DNA of 64,000 nt from Rhodamnia argentea (Eukaryota > Streptophyta > Magnoliopsida > Myrtales > Myrtaceae): assembly GCF_020921035.1 (NCBI RefSeq), contig NC_063157.1, positions 1,550,001-1,614,000 of the forward strand, read 5' to 3'. Of the stretch, positions 58,076 through 64,000 are shown piece by piece; position 1 is the first letter of the stretch; each line of letters begins with the position of its first letter. Under the pieces are notes generated by a model. That model was not told where the DNA came from and did not search any database. It saw nothing but the letters and a program-made list of their open reading frames with translations. Made by a program: the position numbers and the translations under genes.

Positions 58076-59871
58076 ATGGAAGATGGCGAGAGAGATGGCC
58101 AAATGGCCTCGCCGGATGATTCACCGAACTCCTCCCCTCCGAACCCATCTTTCCGAATCACTCCCCGCCGTAAGTTCCTAAGAACCATCTCCACCAAAGA
58201 GCCCTCCTTCGCAGAGATCTTCCCACCCACAATCTCTCCACCTCGGTTGAGCAACCCGACTCTCCCCACGTCCCCACTCTCCTCCCCGCTCCGCCGCTTC
58301 ACCGCCTCCAAGACCGCCGCCGCCGCCGTCGCCTCTGAGGCTTCCTACAGGTGCATCTCCTCCCTCCTCAAGAAAGACGGCCAGATTCTCTCGATCGCCG
58401 TGTCGGGCAACCTGATGTACACAGGATCCGAGCAGAATGTGATCAGGGTTTGGAAGCTGCCGGAGCTCATAGAGTGCGACCGGCTCAAGACCAAGGCCTC
58501 CATGGCCATCGCGCTGGCGGTGTCGAATGACATGGTTTACGCAGCGTTCGCCGACTTCAAGATTCGAGTGTGGCGGAGGGTTTGGGACGGGAGATTGAAG
58601 CACGTCCGGCTGGGGACGATACCAAAGACCGGGGGCTACGTCCGAAGCTACATTGCCGGGAAAGATAAGATGGTAAATGAATGATATAATCTCAAACTCT
58701 CCTTCGCATGGACACTGAATATTTAGTAGATTTGCCTTGAGTAGGTAAGTGTGGGGTTAGACGCATTTTCTGAGTTCCGCTACTAATTACCGTAGTAGTT
58801 TAGGCGAAGAGTCAATGGTGAGAACAATAGCCACGCAGGCACAAAGTACATATTGATAGAGATTTTATAGTCGGAAGTAACTGTCAGTATTATCAAATTG
58901 TTGGGCTAGTAGCTTTTTATCTTATATATGTGTATACAGTGCATGTCTTAATGATCTACTTAAATATTTTTTGTGAAGAATTTTTTCATAGTTCAGGAAT
59001 AAATCAAAGTACTATTGAGTACTAACTTGACTAGCTCGTGCGATTTTTGTTTTCTTCGTTAACGTCCAAGCAACTCGACGCGTAGGTGAAGCACTTGGGG
59101 CCCATAACCTCCCTCGCCGTCAGCACCGCCGACGACATCCTCTACTCCTCCTCCGTTGACCGGACCGTCAAGGTGTGGCGCATCTCTGACCTCCGCTGCA
59201 TCGAGACCTTCCACGCCCACCCGGATGCCATCAATGCCCTCCTCGTTGCGGAGGACGATGGCGTACTCTTCACTGCCTCTGACGACGCCACTGTCCGCGT
59301 CTGGCGGCGGGACCTCTGCGGCGGCTCCCGCCCCCACTCCCTCACTGTCACCCTCCCTGCCAAGCAATCCCCCGTCAAGTCCCTCTCCCTCTCCCCTGAC
59401 AGCGACGCCCTCTACGGGGGTTGCTCTGACGGTTATGTCCATTTCTGGCTCAAGGGCTGGTTCTCCGGCCAGCTCCAGTACGGCGGCTGCCTCCAAGGGC
59501 ACACGCATGCGGTGCTCTGCATGGCGAGCGTGGGCAACGTCTTGGTTACCGCTTCGGCAGACTTGACTAGTCGGGTTTGGGCGCGCAGCCAAGACGGCCA
59601 ACACTGTTGCCTGGCGGTCCTGGTCGGCCACAGGGGGCCGATCAGGTGCGTCGCAGCTTACCATGAAGGACCGATGCCATCGTCCTCTGGCGGGGCCGAT
59701 GGGGACGGTCAATTAGGCAGCGGCGATGATCATGATCGCGAGGATGGGTGCACGATGATTTGCACCGGGAGTCTTGATGGGGTGTTGAAGCTGTGGAAGG
59801 TGACTAATAGTGTGAACAGCAGCGCAAGAGATTGTTCCTCTAAAGCTGGCACCGATTACTTTGACATTTGA
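58076..59871 (+). CDS. JGB: WD40-repeat protein, JINGUBANG type
   Basis: Two exons: 58076-58672 and 59086-59871; 460 aa. A Ser/Pro-rich N-terminus (about 80 aa) precedes seven WD40-type units, for example QILSIAVSGNLMYTGSEQNV-IRVWK, MVYAAFADFKIRVWRR, ITSLAVSTADDILYSSSVDR-TVKVWR, VLFTASDDATVRVWRR, ALYGGCSDGYVHFWLKG, VLVTASADLTSRVWAR and MICTGSLDGVLKLWK. Known: JINGUBANG and relatives are plant WD40 proteins; JGB itself limits pollen germination in Arabidopsis. The exon junction gives GKDKM-VKHLGPITS. Exon 2 begins with GTG (Val), not a start. Whether it is JGB or a close relative cannot be settled without a tree. Confidence 0.9.
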
Positions 59872-60155
59872 AGGTAGCAATTTTCACTTCCTAGCATCAG
59901 AAAGTTACTAATGTGGTAGGATTGTACAGTATAACGCTACTAATGCGCAATTTATCAAACAGTATTTCCTTTTCAAGTTCTTACATAGAGCGCGAGATCC
60001 TTATTAAGGTCCAGCGAAGTCGATCTCCTGTCGCAAGAATGCCGACACCAAAGAACAAATCTAACTGTAAAGAATCAAAGATTTCGAAGCTGACATATGA
60101 TTAACTAGACTGATGGGATGGTTTGGACTTGCTTGTGCGTGGCCTTTGCCTCTCT

Positions 60156-60374
60156 TTAGGCTGCCGGAGGTTGCATCTCCATGATGGTGCCGGTATCGCT
60201 CGAGTAACTTGTTCTTCCATGCCGAGACCCCGGCGCCCTTGTCAAGCACCGGTACACCGAGAACAGAATCACCTTGAGACCGAAGATTATGCACAAGATG
60301 ACCAGAGCAGAGACCACGTAATCTTCGAATGAGCGGCGATGCTTGCACCCGAAGAAGGCTCCCAGACACACCAT
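60156..60374 (-). CDS. Hypothetical small membrane protein
   Basis: A 72-aa frame with a true ATG at 60374: MVCLGAFFGCKHRRSFEDYV, then a hydrophobic stretch (VSALVILCIIFGLKVILFSV, residues about 21-40), and a polar tail ending TGTIMEMQPPAA. One membrane segment is plausible. No family was recognised, no splice partners are clear, and a 189-codon overlapping frame on the same strand is less protein-like. Could be a real small gene or chance. Confidence 0.3.
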   Translation of the reverse strand: MVCLGAFFGCKHRRSFEDYVVSALVILCIIFGLKVILFSVYRCLTRAPGSRHGRTSYSSDTGTIMEMQPPAA

Positions 60375-60591
60375 AACTACGACGGAACGAGGTTTTCTTA
60401 CGTACGAGGAACTCGATCCTGCGATGGCCCGTGCAAGATATTACTCGTGGTTGTAAGAGGGAGGATGTTTGCCGGAGGAAGGCTGTATTCTTGCCTTGGA
60501 TTCGCGACAACTGTTTGTGCTTGATCACTTCTTTATCAAGTTTGGTATCGTTCAACATATGCAGGGTGAGAAGGTTGAATCGGAAAGTTTG

Positions 60592-60624
60592 GCGAGAGGG
60601 AGAGGGAGAGGGAGAGGGAGAGAT
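60592..60624. repeat. (GAGAGG)n short tandem repeat
   Basis: Four to five units of AGAGGG/GAGAGG at about 60593-60623. Confidence 0.85.
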
Positions 60625-60649
60625 CATCATAGTTTCCTCCGAGAATTGA

Positions 60650-62939
60650 ATCTCTTCAGCTTTTTCTTGAACCTTTTAGTTGCTTCAGGTCTTCATCCAC
60701 TTCAACTTTTTTTTTTTTAAAATTCATCTCTTGAAAAATGAATAATATGAAAATCGTTTTCCTAAAAATGATCGTTGGTGTCGCTTACAAAAATGAATAA
60801 AGGAAGAATATTTTCATTATCAATGAAAACATTTTTGTAAACTATAGTAAATAATTTTCAAGCAATACAAACAATCATTTTTAATTATTTATTTTTTACG
60901 AAATAAATAGAGCCTTAATAGTATCAATGAGTGTATCATTTACACACAAGGAAAAAGGATCATAAGTCTAGTTGTGGTCCTATGTATTGGAGCATCTCTT
61001 TTGAGTTCTACTCAATACTCTATACCATTCCTCTTTTTGCAATCCATCTCTATCTCCCTTTTTTTCCTTGTAACACCATCTCCATCTCATTTGATTGTAG
61101 GGTTCTTTTGACAAGGTTCTTTTGATTGGTAATTTTGGATATGTTGCCACTTATGCATTATAAGACCCATCGAAAATGCTAACTTGATATAGCTCATCTT
61201 GGGATTTTGACATGGGATGCGAGTGTTGCACTGTTATGCACTGCTACTTGCTACAATATAATTATAGAAAAACATTTGCAACATATTAAATTATCATGTA
61301 TATATACATATTTAACATATAATGTGCTCCAAAGTGTCGGAATTTCAACTTTTTAAGAAATAACGTGTCGATGTGTCATGTCGAGTGTCATATGTCGGTT
61401 TCGATGCTACTTAGCCAATGATACATCCGACCTTAATGAGCAATCTTTGATTCCATCCACAAGTTCTGCACAGTCATTGTTCATTCAGACTAAGGCTGAT
61501 TTTGGTCACACTTTGCTTCGATGAATCTTGTCGACTATCGATTACGTTTTTTCGATAGTAAAGTAATGATTTTTTCCTTCTCAATAAGATTACCGATGCA
61601 CTAGATTGATTGCTAATTCCATGGCATATTCAAGATATACTCTTGCCATATATTAGTTGCTAATTTGATGCCATATTCAAGATACATCTTCCCTTATTAG
61701 TCGTTGATTTCATGCCAAATTAAAGACATATCAATGGGAAGCCGATTAGAGTTATTTCCTTTAATAATATTAGATCTTTGAAGACTGTTATTGGTTGGAC
61801 AAGACTGGTGAACGAATTTACTTGTCTTTTATTTCCTTATCTATTTCCTTTGTCATAGTTCAAAAGTGTTCTCCATTGTAAGGCATATATATGAATGAAT
61901 GAATGAGAATTCCTCTACGTGAGTTGAATTGCTTATCATCCGTTTCATTATGGTAATCCTTTATACCTCGGAGGTGAGATTCTGTATCGAATCTTGATCT
62001 TTTTCCTTATTTCTTTGCATGTGGCATGTCCTTTATGTCTTGGTTGTGATCGTATTTTATCCCTGCATTTTCGTATCCTTCGATATCCAAGCCATACGTT
62101 CTGTTCCTATATTCTCCTTCATCCATCGACGATTTTCTTTTATTCGATCATTACACTCCGTTTCCTTATATTAAACACCCGTCCTTATACTTATTCTGGA
62201 AAATCCCTACTATTCGGAATCACTCGCTCACTCATGCATCGGTATATCCTCTCTCTCTCTCTCTTTTTTTTTTTTTTGGCTAAAAGGAGGCGAGCCAAGA
62301 ACAAAGCCTAAAACAGGTATGCTATCCCCGCACACAAGGCTCTCTAGCCGATTACAGGGGACTGCCTTTTAGTTTCTAGACTTGTTCTTTGAACTCATCC
62401 TTCGAGATGTCAGAAATTTCTGATCCACAGGATCCACAAATGCATTCGGGGAAAAGGAATCCGGGTGAATTTTACGACCTATAAACTGGTTGGTGTAATT
62501 GTGCGAGTGTGGGAAGAATGCATTGAAGTGGCAAGTGAAAAGCATACTGAACCAAATTGTACTACTAAATTAATGAGAGGATTCTAGATTTGAGGAACAT
62601 TGCTTGAAAAGAAGATGAGAGAATTTAGACACTCATGATTGGAAATCTCACTAATATTTCTAGAGGCAAGCTTTGAAGTGATCAAGCTATGCCCAACATT
62701 TTACATGAGGGGACCTTTTATAGGCAAAACTACACACAATACGACAACTATATGCATCGGATACTCAAACAATTGAGATCCGTAATTGATTACATATGAC
62801 AGACAGATCATACAAACTTTTGACTATTTTGACAACTTTTAACAACTCTTGACTATAAGCGGTCAATTATTGGAATAAAAAAACACATATAGTACACGCG
62901 TGACCGATCGGATGATCGGGCGGCGTGGACAACTCATTA
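60650..62939. other. Gene-poor AT-rich region
   Basis: No protein gene seen. Short direct tetranucleotide repeats (ATGA/GAAT) occur at 61891-61910, in DNA that reads like the promoter or polyadenylation part of an old LTR, but no pairing partner was found. A (CT)n tract with T run at 62248-62277 is followed by GGCTAAAAGGAGGCGAGCC, which on the minus strand resembles a retroposon 3' end with a poly(A) tail. Both readings are weak. Confidence 0.35.
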
Positions 62940-64000
62940 TGAAGGGTAATAATTTGCATCATCGTTGTCCGAGCTGCCTGGGCCATCTTTCTATTGTTTG
63001 AATGCTCTCAATAATTGTGTTTCTTCGAACTCAGATATTTTCCTATCAAGTTATGGATCATCATGGGTTCCAATGGAGCTGGATGAAATATCTCTTGAGC
63101 TAGATGGAATATCCTGGCCGGGCATGATTGGCTGGGGAAAATCATAGGGGTCCTATGACAATGGACCACTCCATGGGTCTTGAAAGCTTTGAGAGTCCAT
63201 ATCTATTGAGATATCTGGTTGATTTTTTCGAAATTCTTCAAGAGGTTCAAAAGTGCTAGGGTGTGTGCTAGGTGTATCCCATGAAAGATTGGCTGTATAT
63301 GGCCAAATTTTTGAAGGAATGACTTTGTTCTCCTAGCATAGAACTCTCTGGAGTTCTTTGTACTCATGCGGGATTTCTAAAATTGATCTTGGAAAAGTTT
63401 GATGAATTCGAGCAACTTATTCATGATTATCGGGCTTGAAAGTTGAAGTGCCGACTTGAGTTGCGTTTGGTCATCTATCTCCCGAATTACCTATAAAAAC
63501 CATAGCTTATAAAAAATCACAATTGTGTGTCTCTCGATTCTGTGTCCGCCAATTCACCACCGCATTACGAACAAATCTCTCCATGCTTGGAGTGGTTGAA
63601 ACCATGTGAGCATATCCATCAAATGTCTTTGGTCATGAGTTCTATAATTTCCAAAAAGTGCTTGAGATAAAATCTTAATGATCTTATTTATTGGAAATTC
63701 TATGGCAACATGACTAAGATTGAACATGTACCAGAACATCCACTTAAGTTCTTCTATGAATTCAATATCTGAAGACCGTCGAAGAGGATGGATAAAGGGA
63801 TTATCATAATTAAGACCAGATTTTAATATTAAACCACCATAGTCTCTAAAGATCTGATAATGGTAATGCCAAAAACTGGAGGAGAGGTTTGCATTGAACT
63901 GGCTGTGTTGAATTTGATCAAGAACATCGGGAGGATATTGGTGTGAAGGCTACTATTGTTCTCTCATATTAACAGTATGGAAGGTGCTGTCTGAAACTTG
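62940..64000 (-). other. Degraded repeat-like protein-coding remnant (fossil)
   Basis: On the minus strand around 63430-63930 one frame carries protein-like, Trp- and Tyr-rich wording, such as SSSFWHYHYQIFRDYGG, FIHPLRRSSDIEFIEELKWM, VAIEFPINKIIKILSQALFG and MLTWFQPLQAWRDLF. This looks like part of a repetitive plant protein family, perhaps carried by a retroelement. The frame is broken in several places, so it is treated as a fossil. The family was not identified, and it may extend past the right edge. Confidence 0.35.

Noticed and set aside
59059-59712. 217-codon minus-strand frame in the WD40 gene
   Set aside because: Antisense shadow of exon 2; no family resemblance, while the plus strand has clear WD repeats.
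60061-60630. 189-codon minus-strand frame
   Set aside because: Basic and serine-rich without pattern; its first part is a short tandem repeat. Not better than chance.
61800-61990. LTR-like wording with GAAT repeats
   Set aside because: No second LTR, primer site or internal domain could be found by eye.

Overview
The window is nuclear DNA from a seed plant, most likely a eudicot. It has spliced genes with short GT-AG introns, long AT-rich intergenic stretches, TATA, telo-box and site II promoter motifs, nuclear genes for photosystem I and thylakoid proteins, PLS-DYW and short PPR proteins, and MITE-like repeats. The repeated 'cannot-decide' families with fold-back arms and GC-rich cores are reminiscent of Myrtales genomes such as Eucalyptus, but that is only an impression. 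No bacterial, CRISPR or phage-like system is visible.

Layout, left to right: 5' part of a CHL1/DDX11 helicase gene (-, runs off the left edge); RPL37 (+); about 6 kb of AT-rich intergenic DNA with a 63-bp tandem repeat and a decayed plastid trnR copy; a PERK-type receptor kinase (+); repeat-rich spacer; a RABG3/Rab7 GTPase (+); a small acidic protein of unknown function (+); HPR2-type hydroxypyruvate reductase (-); a RopGEF (+); photosystem I subunit PsaH (-), head-to-head with the thylakoid-curvature protein CURT1C (+); a 2-kb fold-back element with a nested Harbinger-like element; a DYW PPR protein (+); a PCR8-like PLAC8 protein (+); malonyl-CoA synthetase AAE13 (+, 17 exons with one AT-AC intron); an isochorismatase-fold protein (-); a 1.5-kb long-terminal-inverted-repeat element; peroxin PEX2 (-); a THA8-like PPR protein (-) with a tRNA-Ser(CGA) gene just upstream; a two-exon WD40 protein of the JINGUBANG type (+); and about 4 kb of gene-poor DNA to the right edge.

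The genes are not one pathway, but several share themes. PsaH, CURT1C and THA8-like act in thylakoids, HPR2 and PEX2 bear on photorespiration and peroxisomes, and the RopGEF, PERK and Rab7 genes act in signalling and trafficking. From memory of Arabidopsis locus numbers, the gene content matches two duplicated Arabidopsis segments (At1g522xx-523xx and At3g160xx-161xx) plus a third (At1g798xx). The window may therefore preserve a gene order that was later split and thinned in Arabidopsis.

All splice structures below were worked out by hand from reading frames, splice dinucleotides and remembered family sequences. Every complete multi-exon model closes to a multiple of three. There is no transcript evidence.
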